Source of the DNA: Athripsodes cinereus
Taxonomy: Eukaryota > Arthropoda > Insecta > Trichoptera > Leptoceridae
DNA: 64,000 bases
Direction of reading: 5' to 3'
NCBI GenBank assembly: GCA_947579605.1
Contig: OX388311.1
Location: 24,988,951-25,052,950, forward strand
This document shows, piece by piece, positions 29,275 through 40,570 of the stretch. Both the position numbers and the translations under genes were made by a program. The notes under the pieces are model-generated. The model was not told where the DNA came from and made no database searches. It saw nothing but the letters and a program-made list of their open reading frames with translations. Every line of letters begins with the position of its first letter. Position 1 is the first letter of the stretch.

Positions 29275-32200
29275 CTGTCACGGACATTTTGCAACCATTC
29301 ACCTGGTGTATTCTATAAACCTATATATATTAACTTTTCATATCTGATATATGCAGTAGACTCAATAGATTAATATATTCACAAGAATGGGGAGATTGGT
29401 ACACCATACCTACATCAAAGATATTTTAATGTCATAGATTTATGTAATTACTTATATACAATGGAAATGGAAATGTTATAGTACATAATTCTGAAACAAC
29501 TATGAATTTATTGTTTCTGTCATAACAACCTAATCGTCCAACGAAATCAGAATAAACGGACTGTATTGAATGAATTCTAAGATAACCACATTTTCCGGCA
29601 CCCTTTCTATCAGTTAATATAAGTATTGAATCAAAACAGTAGACTGTTTTGTTAGGTTATACGGTTAAACACAGTTAGTTATCTAAAACTAATATTTAAC
29701 AAACTATGTATATCATTCGGAAATTTGGTAGGTAAAATATATAATAAAAGCTGATATAATTTGCTTGTTCAAATAAAGCCCAACTATCGTAATGTACCAT
29801 TGTTTAACGAATATTTCAATAATATCAAAAGGGTTTCAGTAAAATAATAATATTTAATCATTCATTGTCCTAAGCATTCATCATAAAATTTCACCTGACA
29901 AATTGTATTTTTCATTATAACTCGGTTCCGAAAAGGTTGTATAAAAATAAATTATTACCAATCTACCTACTGGTGGAACGTTCATTTATGTAAGGTATCT
30001 GTCTCCAATGATAAATTTATGTTTGGGTTCGCATCGACCACGCTCAGTCAGTGTCAAACTGTAATAACAGACACTCTGGAAAGTAGCTGTTGTAAGCATG
30101 AAAGCAATATTCTTCCTTCACTGGTACACAACACTGTGTATAGTGTATGGGTGACTTGGGAAATCACCGCGGACCTGAGTGTGCTTTCTAACTTGCTAAG
30201 ATCCTTTTATTATTCAACACTGGAACCTCACTATATCCTTTGCCTAAAGGGTATTATGAAACCATATTATTCTATCTGTGTAGTAGTAGATTCCTAATAC
30301 ATTTAGATATTATTTAGTCAACCGATGTACAACTCACCTATTTATAATGAATGAGATGTCCTTGCAATGATTCAATCGAAATCGGGTGTTTGTTTCTAAA
30401 GAAAATAGTAGAAATGTCAAGTTGAATTTTGTCAACTAAATCAATATTGATGATAAATGATAACCGACCTTTCAGAAAACCCAATACAGCAACGAAAACC
30501 GAAACCTTTAATAATACAATTGTCTTTTTTTATTCACTTTTTATATTTCCAATCATTATCTGGTATGTTTAGATATACAATTTGATTATAAAATGTGTCC
30601 CAAGCTTTTACAACACTTACAGATTTTATTCGGTAGTTCTTTTAAAGTAAGTTTATTTTTCATTTAAGAATCGTAGTTGTTACTGTTATAACACAATAGA
30701 AAAAAATGGAATAAAACTTCTATTAAAACAGTTATTTTCTTGGAATTTGTTATCTTTAGTGTTGGATATTCTCTTCTTTATTGCTATAAAAAGACATTAT
30801 TATTCTAATGATAAAAAAAAAACTGCTGCGTTATCATCAAAGTTAAAACAAACATCTGATTCTTATAGGACAATCAAAAACATTCACCGTTTTTGTAATT
30901 TGTCAGACATAAAACTTTATTTTCCTAACGCGTAATTTTATCTATAGTATATTCCTCAGAAGTGCTTAATACTTTAATATCTTCATAAAAGCCGTGAAGA
31001 TACAAAAGAAACAAAAAAAAATAATAACTCAATCCACTGCTGAAAAAGTTCCACGTGAAGCTAGCTGTGAGGGTGGCTTGTTAATCTCTCATAATTCAGA
31101 AAAGTTTTGAAGACCTACATATTTCACAAAAGACTCCACGGGGAAGAATAAATCACTTCTTAATAAAATATACCATAATGTTGAAACTCTGTATGAAGAG
31201 TCACTCAATCCTAGAATGACAGGGGTATTGTAAAGTAAATATTTGTTAAACTGAGTACCTACCTATAATATTGATTTTATTGAGACTGCCTTTATACGAT
31301 ATATCGTGGATTTGTTTTAATACAAACGCTTTGTTTTAAATAATATAACCTATTACTTTGTTTCGAAGCCGTATTTTTACCATTTACTAATATTCCCGAA
31401 ACGTAATGTATTCCAGGAAGGATTATGATGAATTTGTCAGGAAAACAAAAACATTAAGCTTTTTGAGTTAGTTATACTTACCACCAAATACACCTTTTGA
31501 TAAAAAAAAATATTACTTACCATTTTTCTTCATTTATATAAATAATGAGACTCTACATACCTACACTTACCTCTGTTTTCGTCCTTGTTTTTGACGTGTT
31601 TTGATATTAAATCTATTTCAATTTATTTTTATTCAGCAAAAAATGCTTATGTTTATATATCTACCTATATCTATCAATTAGAGTGGGATTTCTAGATTGT
31701 GATATTGTATTAAATCATTTTTTATCACGCGGGATAGGCAGTGACAATTTTGCCATCATTGTGGAAATCATGATGACAATAACTTGCAACAGATATTTTT
31801 AATTGATTTTTTTTATTCATTATTCAGTATTGAGTAAATAGAGATAATACATTAATGTTCTCAATTAAAAATATACAAAAATAATTCAATTCAAGTAAGA
31901 ACAAAACTCGATAATTGAAAGGTAATTAGAGAAAATCATTTCCCTTTCTTCAACGTAACGAGGTAAATATGTACCTAAGCCTATTGCAAATTAAAATAAT
32001 GAAACAAAGAACTTTTTTAATTTCGCGATTAATATTACAAAATAATAAGAAGGCAAAAATACTTTTGAAATTGCTTTTCAAAGTTAAACAAAGTGAAAAA
32101 TTAAGGGAAGGTAATAAATTTCCATCAAAAGAAAACTTGAAAAGGATGCCTATAGTGAAAGCATTTATATAAACATAATATTTCAAGACCTTTTTACAGC

Positions 32201-32620
32201 TTAAATTTCATCCTGGTTATCTCGAAAGTTTTCAAAGTTTTCAAAAATTTAATAATATTTATTTACACTTTTATAAGTGCCTACTTGAGAAAAATATTTT
32301 GGCAAACTCTAACATTCAAACATTTATAATTAAGTAGTACTAACTATGCAAATTCTCAAAATTGTCAATGTGTATTTTGTTAATAAAAAAATCCTTTTTT
32401 TCTATAAATACAGTACGCACTTCCTTTTCAATGTACAATAATTAAATTATTATGGAGCGATGAAGTCTGGTGCTTAATTTATTTGCTATATTTTTTTAAT
32501 GAATATGTAATATTATTAATATTTGCGTGTTTTGTTACATGCGGCTGGTGTGTTAAAGTTTTGCAGTACTTACAAAATATAAATTTAAAGGTTAAACATA
32601 CTTATATAACTTCATTTTCT
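29275..32620. other. Long AT-rich intron-like stretch
   Basis: No repeats or coding signals could be supported. A 92-codon + frame at 30019-30297 and several 60-80-codon frames look random: no motif and no splice context. A polypyrimidine tract and acceptor close the stretch at 32626. Confidence 0.5.
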
Positions 32621-32626
32621 TTTCAG

Positions 32627-32776
32627 TTTTGGTGGATTTCTACGAACCTCGCGTCCAAGGCGCTTCAGCAGATATTGGATCTCCTGCTGTGTTAACATGC
32701 GAGAGACCAGATCATATCTCAATAACATCGTGGTTCAGGGACGAAACTGTCATCATAGCTGGTCCTCCAGAGCCTG
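32627..32776 (+). CDS. Immunoglobulin-domain exon of a host cell-surface protein (half Ig domain)
   Basis: A 150-nt exon lies between a strong acceptor (TTCATTTTCTTTTCAG, ending 32626) and a GTAAGT donor at 32777. The frame reads through with no stop: 'VDFYEPRVQG', 'GSPAVLTCERPDHISITSWF', 'RDETVIIAGPPEP'. The LTC...SWFRD spacing is the B-strand cysteine to C-strand tryptophan core of an Ig fold. The second cysteine must lie on the next exon. Both bounding introns are phase 1, the rule for exon-shuffled extracellular Ig modules. The layout, with a half-domain exon and the style 'AVLTC...ITSW..D', resembles the Ig2 region of Dscam-family proteins, but that is a weak inference. No neighbouring exon or tandem duplicate was found in this window, so the introns are long. 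Confidence 0.72.
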
Positions 32777-33335
32777 GTAAGTTGTAATAAATATCTGTGA
32801 AATAATACTATTTCAGTCCATGTTCTTCAGATTTAAAGCAACTCGAAAAATATGTTCAAGGAAACAAAAGTCATTAAAAAATATTTATAAATTCGATGTC
32901 ATTTTTACATGGCATTATAATTATTATTGTTAATGTCTCTCAAGTTGTTTTTTAAACAGATCTTGATAATAAAATTATAAAAGTAAATTATTGGATTCTG
33001 GGAAGGAGGGCAAAAAACCGTTAGAAATATGGTTTGGTATTTTATAAATTACATTTAGGACTGACTATAAATTGTAATTAAATAAATTTATTTTACAAAG
33101 ATTTTTATGAATGAAATCATATTTTAGAAACTTCAAAATACAAAAAACTTATTGACATCACTTATAAAATAAATATAATAATAAACACTAGTTATAACAT
33201 AGCTAGATTTGATATATGGGCGCATTGTTTTGTGATTTGCATTATAGATCATACCTGCATTGAATATCCTTGAAGCACACTATTCTCCTATTTTTATTTT
33301 ATAATTATACGCTATTGCAACTTTATTATCATCAC
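32777..33335. other. Intron-like AT-rich DNA
   Basis: Follows the Ig exon donor. No further exon candidate could be supported. Confidence 0.5.
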
Positions 33336-33339
33336 TTAT

Positions 33340-33425
33340 CATCACATTCTTTTTTTACGTAAATTACTTTGTTAATTTTGATATGTGTATAGTGATGTGC
33401 AAGAAGAATAAAATTAATAAATAAT
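33340..33425 (+). repeat. Truncated CR1-like LINE 3' end
   Basis: 'GTGATGTGCAAGAAGAATAA' plus an AATTAATAAATA tail matches the last bases of the CR1-like element at 7505. Only the terminal tens of bases remain alignable. Confidence 0.5.
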
Positions 33426-33429
33426 TTTA

Positions 33430-34080
33430 CTTTAATTAATTTTCCATTAATTTCCAGCAATAATATTTATAAGCTACCTAAAAATATCATATATAGCATT
33501 TTTCATGCTACAAAATGACAGTAAAATGAAAGCAATTCTAAATCTATCAAACATAATATTATATCATCCTTTTAATCATCTGATTTATTTCCCAATTACA
33601 ACATAACTACAAACATATCTTGGTTTAACATATTTTATTATAATATTTGTATCAACATAACTTATGCGTATTTCCAAGTCTATGTAAATTCTACATCTTT
33701 ATAGTACCCAAGGGAATAACATAAATAAATTCACCACTTCAAAGTATGAATTATCATAGGAAAGGCATGAATATACCTACTACATATTATTATTATTATG
33801 TAGTACTAGTTACCTATGTAATTTCCAAATCAACTTTACAAGTAGACGATTTGAATAACTCATCTCCCACGTGTGGGGTAAACCGAAGACAACTGCAAAT
33901 AATAAATATGCCAGTCATCGTCTCAGTGATAATAAATAATAAGTCATCAATATTTTCACTCTCGAATTCTCTAAGGCAAACCAATCAGTATTGGTGATGG
34001 TTTTCTTGTTTGAATGAAAGCGGTGCTCTTTTTTAATATACAGAAAAATAGTTTTTTAAACTTTTGATATTTTATTTAAA
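33430..34080. other. Intron-like AT-rich DNA
   Basis: Nothing recognised. The 83-codon frame at 33746-33997 has no supporting motif or splice sites. Confidence 0.45.
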
Positions 34081-34086
34081 TTACAG

Positions 34087-34163
34087 AACACAGTTTATTT
34101 TTCACTAAGATTTATTTTTAATCTGAGATTTTAAATAAATCTAAGTGAAAAATAAACTGTGTT
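34087..34163. repeat. Short inverted repeat (31-bp arms)
   Basis: 34087-34117 and 34133-34163 are inverted copies with one mismatch (AACACAGTTTATTTTTCACT core), separated by 15 bp. Partial complementarity continues outward. A small MITE or foldback remnant. Confidence 0.65.
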
Positions 34164-34169
34164 GTGTGA

Positions 34170-34740
34170 TTAAAATAAAATTTCATTAGTATGAATTTTC
34201 ACTCTGTGATTGTACAAACTTTAGAATTATTTGAAACTTTTCTTAAGCATACAGCATATAACGGCTTATTTCTGATTGAGTTACCTCTTTCTGTGAAATC
34301 TCGAACGATCAAGGGTTGTTCACATAGGCTAGGTTTGGTAAAAGTGAAAAGTACAAAAAATATCAGATCAATAAAATGACAACCATTGAATTAATATTTT
34401 ATCGAACACAACTTTATTTTCAACGCGAAGTTTATCATGAATTCAGCATTTAAAGTACTCGCATATTCTCTTGAGATTACCTAATCCTTGAAAACCATTT
34501 TCGTAAAGAAATAAAACTTCATATGAATAATGTTACTCCATAATATGACAAAATTTTATGAGTTTAATTTATTAAATTCAGATTATCTTTTAGATATTAA
34601 ATATGTGAAAAAGACAATATATTTGTATTTATCTCGAAATTTTGAAATAAAAATCGAGCGATTTCGTCAATAGGTAAATATGTAGGTACGTATATAATAA
34701 TTGTAACTAAGTGAAGCATATGCATAATGTATATTTTATT
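34170..34740. other. AT-rich DNA, nothing recognised
   Basis: No repeat or coding signal. Confidence 0.45.
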
Positions 34741-34744
34741 TGAT

Positions 34745-35018
34745 GTTAATAACATAACATAACATGTATACATGTTTTGGTGGACAATTCACACAGACCG
34801 AGCTAGTCCCAAATTAAGATATGAATCTTTTAAGATGTGTACCTACTAACACGACGAAACACATAATATATACAATGCACTGAACCATATACATGTAGCA
34901 TCCAAACCTTGGGAAATTTGAAAAAGGTCATTTTTCCTTTTTTACCTGGCCGGGAATCGAACCCGGGACCTCGTGACTTAAAGGCAAGAGCGTAAGCCTC
35001 CGCGCCACACCGGTCGTC
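34745..35018 (-). repeat. tRNA-derived SINE, family alpha, copy 2 (best head)
   Basis: From 35017 leftwards the minus strand reads an A-box-like 'TGGCGCGGAGGCTTACGC', then a B box 'GGGTTCGATTCCCGG' (about 34955-34969). The family body follows with 'CGAGCTAGTCCCAAATTAAG' (34800-34819), then a TTATG-type tail (34746-34762). This is the most complete copy in the window and defines the family. Confidence 0.75.
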
Positions 35019-35027
35019 TTAATATTT

Positions 35028-35075
35028 TTGCAAAAGGCGTAAGCCATATATTTCGGTAAATAAATAAATAAAAAA
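35028..35075 (+). repeat. LINE 3'-terminal module with AAATA tail
   Basis: 'AAAAGGCGTAAGCCATATAT' and GGTAAATAAATAAATA copy the terminal hairpin and tail of the jockey-like LINE ending at 25350. It abuts the SINE head on its left. Confidence 0.6.
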
Positions 35076-35194
35076 AATCAATTATATCAAGAGAACTCTA
35101 TTCTATCTTTTAAGGCCATCCACTCGTAACATCCACTCGTTTACGAGTGATCAGGGTGACAATAGAACTCCTCAAGTTCGTATACTAAACTATA

Positions 35195-35312
35195 CTATAC
35201 TATACTATACTATACTATACCATCACGGCATATCCCACAAGTGGGGTAGCCAGCAGATCAGCTGCATGCAAGAAACATGCAAACTGTCCTCTTCGTGCCA
35301 CTTCGTATACTA
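35195..35312 (-). repeat. SINE family epsilon 3' part with TATAG-repeat tail
   Basis: On the minus strand the copy reads 'CATGCAGCTGATCTGCTGGC', 'TACCCCACTTGTGGGATATG', then CCGTGATGG and a TATAG microsatellite (35190-35222). The same order occurs at 44645-44905 (+), 54535-54805 (+) and 58105-58260 (minus), each with a different tail unit. Confidence 0.7.
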
Positions 35313-35319
35313 ACTTGGC

Positions 35320-36065
35320 AATAATGTTTCAGTTTTTTTATACTGACTTTTACTAGCAAACGTCACCAACATAATATTTTGACACAAACCGTTAACCACA
35401 TACTTTGCATTGAAAAATAAAATTCAAAATAATTACGTAAAAAAAACTTCATTAGTCATTTTACACCCGAGTAAGTTGACAAGCGAGGTTATTCGCGTCA
35501 AAAATCCTACGACATTCTATAATTGAACAAGAAAATAAAGTATGTCAGTAAATATTATAATCATAATAATTATTTAGGCTGCTTATTTTTTTCCATTTTA
35601 TTTCACAAAATGAGAATGGCAGGCGTTAAAAAATCAGAATGGAAAATATTTCGTGAATGAATATTTAAATTTGACCATGGTGTTAGTATTTTTTCATCAA
35701 TAATTATTATTATTTGGGTCAATTCGTTGTTTTTCACATTTCTGTATCGGAGAAATATGATTAAAAAAGTTATTTTAATAAGAGGACTTGATGAAATCTA
35801 AAACTCTGAAAATGAACGACATTTTATTAATCTCTGGTATAAAAAAAATGGTTTGGGTATATCGTCCAAATATCTCTTTTGAAGCTTATTTTCCTAAAGA
35901 AGTTTTCATATAAATATTTTTTCATGGAAGATGCGATAGAGGTATTGAAATTAGGAAAATGACCGGTGTAAACGGTGCATTTCGACCTAACGTCAGCAAT
36001 GGCAATATATCGAAAATAGTAAGAATGCTGGTGCACAATACCATTCAGGCACCTTAACTTACATA
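35320..36065. other. AT-rich DNA, nothing recognised
   Basis: No coding or repeat signal. Confidence 0.45.
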
Positions 36066-36069
36066 TTGC

Positions 36070-37160
36070 AAGCGAAACATGGATATAGTTGAATAAGGAG
36101 GATTGTGGAATAAATGCAGTGGAGTTGCGATCACTGAGAAGAATAATAGGTAAAATGTTGCGAGATGAAGTGGGGAATGAGGATATTAGAAGAATGAATG
36201 GATGCATAAGGAAAAATATATCAACCGACGGAGCTAAAACCATAATTAACTCATTCGTCGTATCACGATTGGATTACTGCAATGGCATCCTCGCAAATCT
36301 GCCACAATATCAACTCCAGAGGATTCAGTCCGTTTTTAATGCGGCTGCACGTTTCATTTATCAACTGAATCGCTCTTCACACATATCTGCCACCCTTCAA
36401 TCTCTTCACTGGCTCAGATGTCCGGAGAGAGTCGAATTTAAAGTGTGTTTGACAGTATTTAAGGCACTTCATGCTATGGCCCCAGAACATATCACGGAAC
36501 TCTGCGGTAGACAGGCGTTAAGTCATAGACAGACAACACTGAGGTTTTGTCAAGATAATATTACAACTAAATTGGAGGTGACCAGTACTGTATCGAAACC
36601 AGAGTACGTGGAGCGTGCTTTTGCAATATCGGCACCTGTAGTCTGGAACAGGCGGCTTCCACAAATGATCAGAGAAACGCAGGACATATCTCGTTTCAAG
36701 AACCAACTGAAGACTTATCTATTCAAGAAATCTCACGGAATAATCCAGACAAAACCTTAGTTAGCAAAGAGCGCCCTTGAGGTGGATTTTTTTCACAAAA
36801 CGGCGCTTTACAAATCATCCAAATAATAATAATAATAATAATGCAAGAGGTATGTTGTGGATAGAATGTGTGTAAACAAGTTACGATTGCTTGAACATAT
36901 GGAACAAATGGATAAGTAAAGCATGACAAAGGCTATATATCTATCTAAAATAGATGGTGAAAGGAAGTGCGGACATTCGAAAACTATGTGGACCAATTCT
37001 CAAGGACAGGTGCGTATAAAATTAGAGAAATCGACGTGCGTGTATATGAGGAATGGAATGAATGTAAAGGAAGTGAAAGAAGTATGTTATGATAGATAAT
37101 ATGGCGTTAAGTTCTCTCTGCCTACCCCACTTGGGATACGGCGTGAGGGTAGGTATAGTA
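36070..37160 (+). pseudogene. LINE family A fragment, split by an L2/CR1-type insertion
   Basis: The + strand starts with 'KEDCGINAVELRSLRRIIGK', 'RDEVGNEDIRRMNGC', as in the 15.8-kb copy. It breaks at 36212 and resumes at 36843 with degenerate remains of the same protein, then the family 3' UTR 'CTCTCTGCCTACCCCACTTG' 'GGATACGGCGTGAGGG' (37110-37150). The interruption is flanked by an imperfect repeat ATGCATAAGG / ATGCAAGAGG, the likely target duplication. Multiple stops; inactive. Confidence 0.8.
36213..36842 (+). pseudogene. 5'-truncated L2/CR1-type LINE C-terminus nested in LINE family A
   Basis: The open frame continues from the host LINE by chance and reads 'FVVSRLDYCNGILANLPQYQ', 'IQSVFNAAARFIYQLNR', 'ISATLQSLHWL', 'RVEFKVCLTVFKALH', 'MAPEHITELC' and 'YVERAFAISAPVVWNRRLP', up to a stop at 36760. 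This is the conserved post-thumb C-terminus of CR1/L2-clade ORF2. The 3' end is an AAT triplet tail (36823-36842), typical of short tandem tails in this clade. The reverse transcriptase is absent. Confidence 0.82.
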
Positions 37161-37164
37161 AAGT

Positions 37165-37705
37165 ATAGTAGTCTAATATTACCCGATTTTTTGTGTGTGT
37201 TCAAAAAAAGTATTTGTGAAACATTTATATGGCATTTATCATTTTCCAATCTATCGTGCATATTTTAATTTTTGCTGGCACAAATAAAATAGCTGCGATA
37301 AATCAATATATACCTCTTATATAATATTTTATTTTAATTTAATTGATTATTACGTACTCTGGTTCACACTTTTCAGTACTTTTACATCCTTCATCTTGAT
37401 AAGGTATAGCACCGAACAATAGGCCATCCTTTCAGATTTTCGGAATTTGGTTGTTACAAATAAAAGGTATCTACTTACCCATGTCTAACAAATGTGACGT
37501 TATCGAACCGTTGTTTTTTGACACTACCGACATTTTTAACTTTGTAAATATTATATAAGTAAGTACCTACCTATGAATATAAATTTTATAACTGACTGTT
37601 ATATATATACCTAAAAACATAGTTTTTATGTAGGAATTGCTTCTTGATTTTGCATATAAGGTAAAAAGGGCAAAAATACTTTTTGTTGATTATTTATATG
37701 ATTTA
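37165..37705. other. AT-rich DNA, nothing recognised
   Basis: No coding or repeat signal. Confidence 0.45.
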
Positions 37706-37710
37706 TGGTG

Positions 37711-38300
37711 TAACCGCTCTATTGTTCGCCAACGTTATTGTATGGCTGCGAAACCTGGGTCCCGTACAGAAGACATATTAAGTCCTTGGAAAAACTACAA
37801 CAACGCCAGCTAAGACAGATTTTAAAAATACGGTGGTTCCACAAGGTGTCGAATGCCGAAGTTCTTAGGAGAGCCAACTGCTGTAGAGCTGGAATATTGG
37901 TATCACAAAGTGCCATGCGTTGGTCTGGTCATGTCGTCCGAATGCACAATAACCGACTCCCAAAAAACATATTATTTGGGGAGCTCGTACATGGGAGAAG
38001 AAACCAAGGTGGCCAACGTAAGCGGTACAAAGACGTCCTTCATACCATCTTGAAGGACAGCAATATCCAGCACACCTGGAAACAGGACGCTACTGATCGC
38101 ACCATGTGGAGAAAATTGACATATAGCTGCATCCCAAATGAAAGAAAACACCAAGGCCCACCTGCGGGAGAACATCCATGTCCCAAATGCGACAGAGTGT
38201 GCTTGTCTCAGATTGGCCTATTTAGTCATCTGAAATGGCACAGCAAAGTGGATGCAGCACAGACAGATCCGCTGTGAAACTGAAGCGCTCACGATACTCG
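37711..38300 (+). pseudogene. LINE C-terminal fragment ending in a C2H2 zinc finger
   Basis: The frame is open from about 37711 to the stop at 38277. It reads 'LLYGCETWVPYRRHIKSLEK', 'LRQILKIRWFHKVSNAEVL', 'RWSGHVVRMHNNRLPK' and 'TDRTMWRKLTYSCI'. It closes with a C2H2 finger 'CPKCDRVCLSQIGLF' + SHLKWH (spacing C-x2-C-x12-H-x3-H). It is the tail of a LINE endonuclease-reverse transcriptase in which the terminal finger presumably binds nucleic acid. No upstream catalytic domain is present. The 190 codons are uninterrupted, so the copy is young. Confidence 0.82.
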
Positions 38301-38629
38301 ATTTGTCGAGTTGTTGGCATATATATATATGGTGTAAGCAGACATGCAGCCTGATGCTGCTAGTAAAATTATATTTTCCAGTACATTTCTCTAGTTAATC
38401 CTTCGTAATAACAGTATGTTTGGAGGTGTCAATGATACTAATATTTCTGATATTTCCTAACGGGGTCCTCTAAGTATTTTGTTATTATTTTCAAACCACC
38501 GTCACCGGTGAGATAATATCGAATTTTCACCAATCCAGTTATTCTAGGTTTGATTTCACTTGATGTTGCTGAACTTGTTCACCTCCAATACAAGTGTACT
38601 GAAATGACTTCAATGTGTTTAGGATAATT

Positions 38630-38790
38630 TTTTTTTTAAGATATATCTGGGTTTTTGTTATAAACCCAAATACAACCTTATACACCTTTCACAGTAAGCT
38701 ACTAAAAGCTTGTGTCGTGAAAGGGGAGTTTGCCGGCACCTGGTATCGAACCATGGACCCCTTGTTCACGAGGCCGAGACTCTACATTTA
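38630..38790 (-). repeat. tRNA-derived SINE, family beta, copy 2
   Basis: The minus strand reads 'GAGTCTCGGCCTCGTGAACA', a B box 'ATGGTTCGATACCAGGTGCC', 'AAACTCCCCTTTCACGACAC' and the poly-A-like end beside 'CCCAGATATATCTT'. The family order is the same as at 6783. Confidence 0.75.
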
Positions 38791-38799
38791 TATGTTAGT

Positions 38800-39250
38800 G
38801 TTAGAATGTTAGAATGAGAATGAATATCATAGGAGTTTTCATATGACATTCCTCCGTATTCGATAATAGCCTATTTTCGTTTATCTAATATGATATTTTT
38901 TTTTAATACTTCATGTAAATAAATGAACGTTGCTAGGAATATTTTTTTAGGACAAACTTCTCTTTTCAGTATATAATTCACAAAAGAACGAATTTCTATT
39001 GTTTGTGAGTAGATAATTAAATTAATGTCAGTAATATATGTTTATTTCAAAGACGCTTTGTTTGAATACAATAATGATAATATAATAATAGGTATGCATA
39101 ATAATATAACTCAACCAGAAATGTAATCAGTTGAGCACAAAAGTAGTGAGTACCTCCACAGTCTACATAATTTACCTACTCACATTATTAGATGATATGT
39201 AATGTGTACTAGAATTCAACCTGTTTCAACCCAAAGAATAACAACAAAAT
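38800..39250. other. AT-rich DNA, nothing recognised
   Basis: No coding or repeat signal. Confidence 0.45.
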
Positions 39251-39254
39251 TATT

Positions 39255-39815
39255 TAAATAAAAGGAATGCAGAATTGAAATAGAAAGAGCCACTTTTAAT
39301 AAGATGAAAGCACTTTTCTGCAATGACCTTAATTTGAGGCTCCGTCAGAGAATGATTAACTGCTATTTTTGGTCTGTGCTGTTGTATGGTTGCGAAACTT
39401 GGACACTTAAGGTTTACACAATGAACCGGTTGGAGGTATTCGAGATGTGGGTTCATCGAAGGATGTTTCAGATACCGTGGACAGACTTAGTGTCCAAAAC
39501 AGAAGTTCTATGCAGAGCATATACGAATAGAAAGCGCCTGACAAATATTAAGGTTCGTTTAGTATCATATATGGGCCACATCCTGCGAGGCGATAAATAT
39601 CAGTTTCTGCAGTTGATAATAGAGGGCATGGTTGACGGACGTCGTGGAGTGGGAAGAAGGATTATGTCGTGACTGCGGAATATACGGTAATGGACCGGAA
39701 TAACACGGATGGGAGAACTGGTCCGCACAGCGCGAGACAGAGAAGCATTCTCCAGAGTGATCGCCAACGTCGGGGGAGCTGATACGGCACTGATAGAAGA
39801 AGAAGAAGAAGGTTT
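39255..39815 (+). pseudogene. LINE C-terminal fragment with AGA-repeat tail
   Basis: The frame reads 'IEIERATFNKMKALFCNDLN', 'MINCYFWSVLLYGCETWTLK', 'FEMWVHRRMFQIPWTDLVS', 'SYMGHILRGDKYQFLQLII', 'EGMVDGRRGVGRR'. After a stop it continues 'TARDREAFSRVIANVGGAD'. An AGAAGAAGAAGAAG tail ends it at 39797-39812. It belongs to the same broad LINE type as the 55.9-kb fragment. One stop and a missing catalytic domain make it inactive. Confidence 0.8.
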
Positions 39816-39957
39816 TTACATATCTCCTTTGCATTCCAAGGTTTTGGGTATGTAAAAGTACTGAGTCCATTTTATGTCCAAACTGAAAGACAGAGGTAAA
39901 GTTTGTGAAAATTGGCAGCATTTTGACATTAAAGTATCCATCTATTTTTGTCATAAT

Positions 39958-40105
39958 TTGAAGTCTCGGTGTCATGTAAAAGAGGTGTGCGGTTTGATCC
40001 CAGGTGCCGGCAAACTTCCCTTTCACGACACAAGCTTTTAGTTTGCTGTGAAAGCCTTTTAGGTTTGTAACAGGGAGCCAGATACATCTTTTTAAAAAAT
40101 ATGTG
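39958..40105 (+). repeat. tRNA-derived SINE, family beta, copy 3
   Basis: Begins within the head ('AGTCTCGGTGTCATG'), with B box 'GCGGTTTGATCCCAGGTGCC', body 'CTTTCACGACACAAGCTTTT' and the end 'CCAGATACATCTTTTTAAAA'. Confidence 0.72.
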
Positions 40106-40267
40106 TATTAAAAAAAACATAAAATAATAATAATAGTCGCGTTAGTTCTTATAAAACAAGAACTACCTATAATAATATAATATGTTGTTTGTGACTAATG
40201 CAATTTGGGTGAATTTTTTCTGCTTGTTATGTTTTGTTAATAATATGAATAAACATTTCAAAATAAT

Positions 40268-40412
40268 ATTAATGTGTCGTGGTTAGATGAAAGAAATCAC
40301 TTCAGAGTGATAATCTCGCAACTATCGTCTTAGTATTTTAAAATTTGTATCGATTTGTTAACATTGTTTTATAATGATGATGTGCAAAAAGAATTAAATA
40401 AATAAATACCTA
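40268..40412 (+). repeat. 5'-truncated CR1-like LINE 3' end
   Basis: About 145 bp matching the reverse complement of 7501-7640: 'ATGTGTCGTGGTTAGATG', 'ATCACTTCAGAGTGATAATC', 'GATGATGTGCAAAAAGAATT', then an AAATAAATAAATA tail. It retains the stem-loop with compensating changes. Confidence 0.75.
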
Positions 40413-40570
40413 AATGTCAACAAAATTGTAATACCTTTATCTAAATATTCTTTTTATTTCTTGGAACAATTCACAAAGATGTAAGTTGATATAGAGGGTA
40501 CTTTTATCGACATATTATTATGTTATTATAGATCTATTTATCCCCATCGACTTCAGACAATATTTCATTT

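Noticed and set aside
30019..30297. 92-codon + frame rich in cysteine
   Set aside because: No domain, no splice borders and no repeat support. Consistent with chance in a long stretch.
34945..35018. Possible functional tRNA gene (good B box, A-box-like start)
   Set aside because: No acceptor-stem pairing or intact anticodon arm, and it is joined to a repeated body shared with 5.5 kb, so it is a SINE head.
35190..35222. Pentanucleotide array as a satellite or CRISPR-like repeat
   Set aside because: Simple TATAG tail of a SINE. No spacers.
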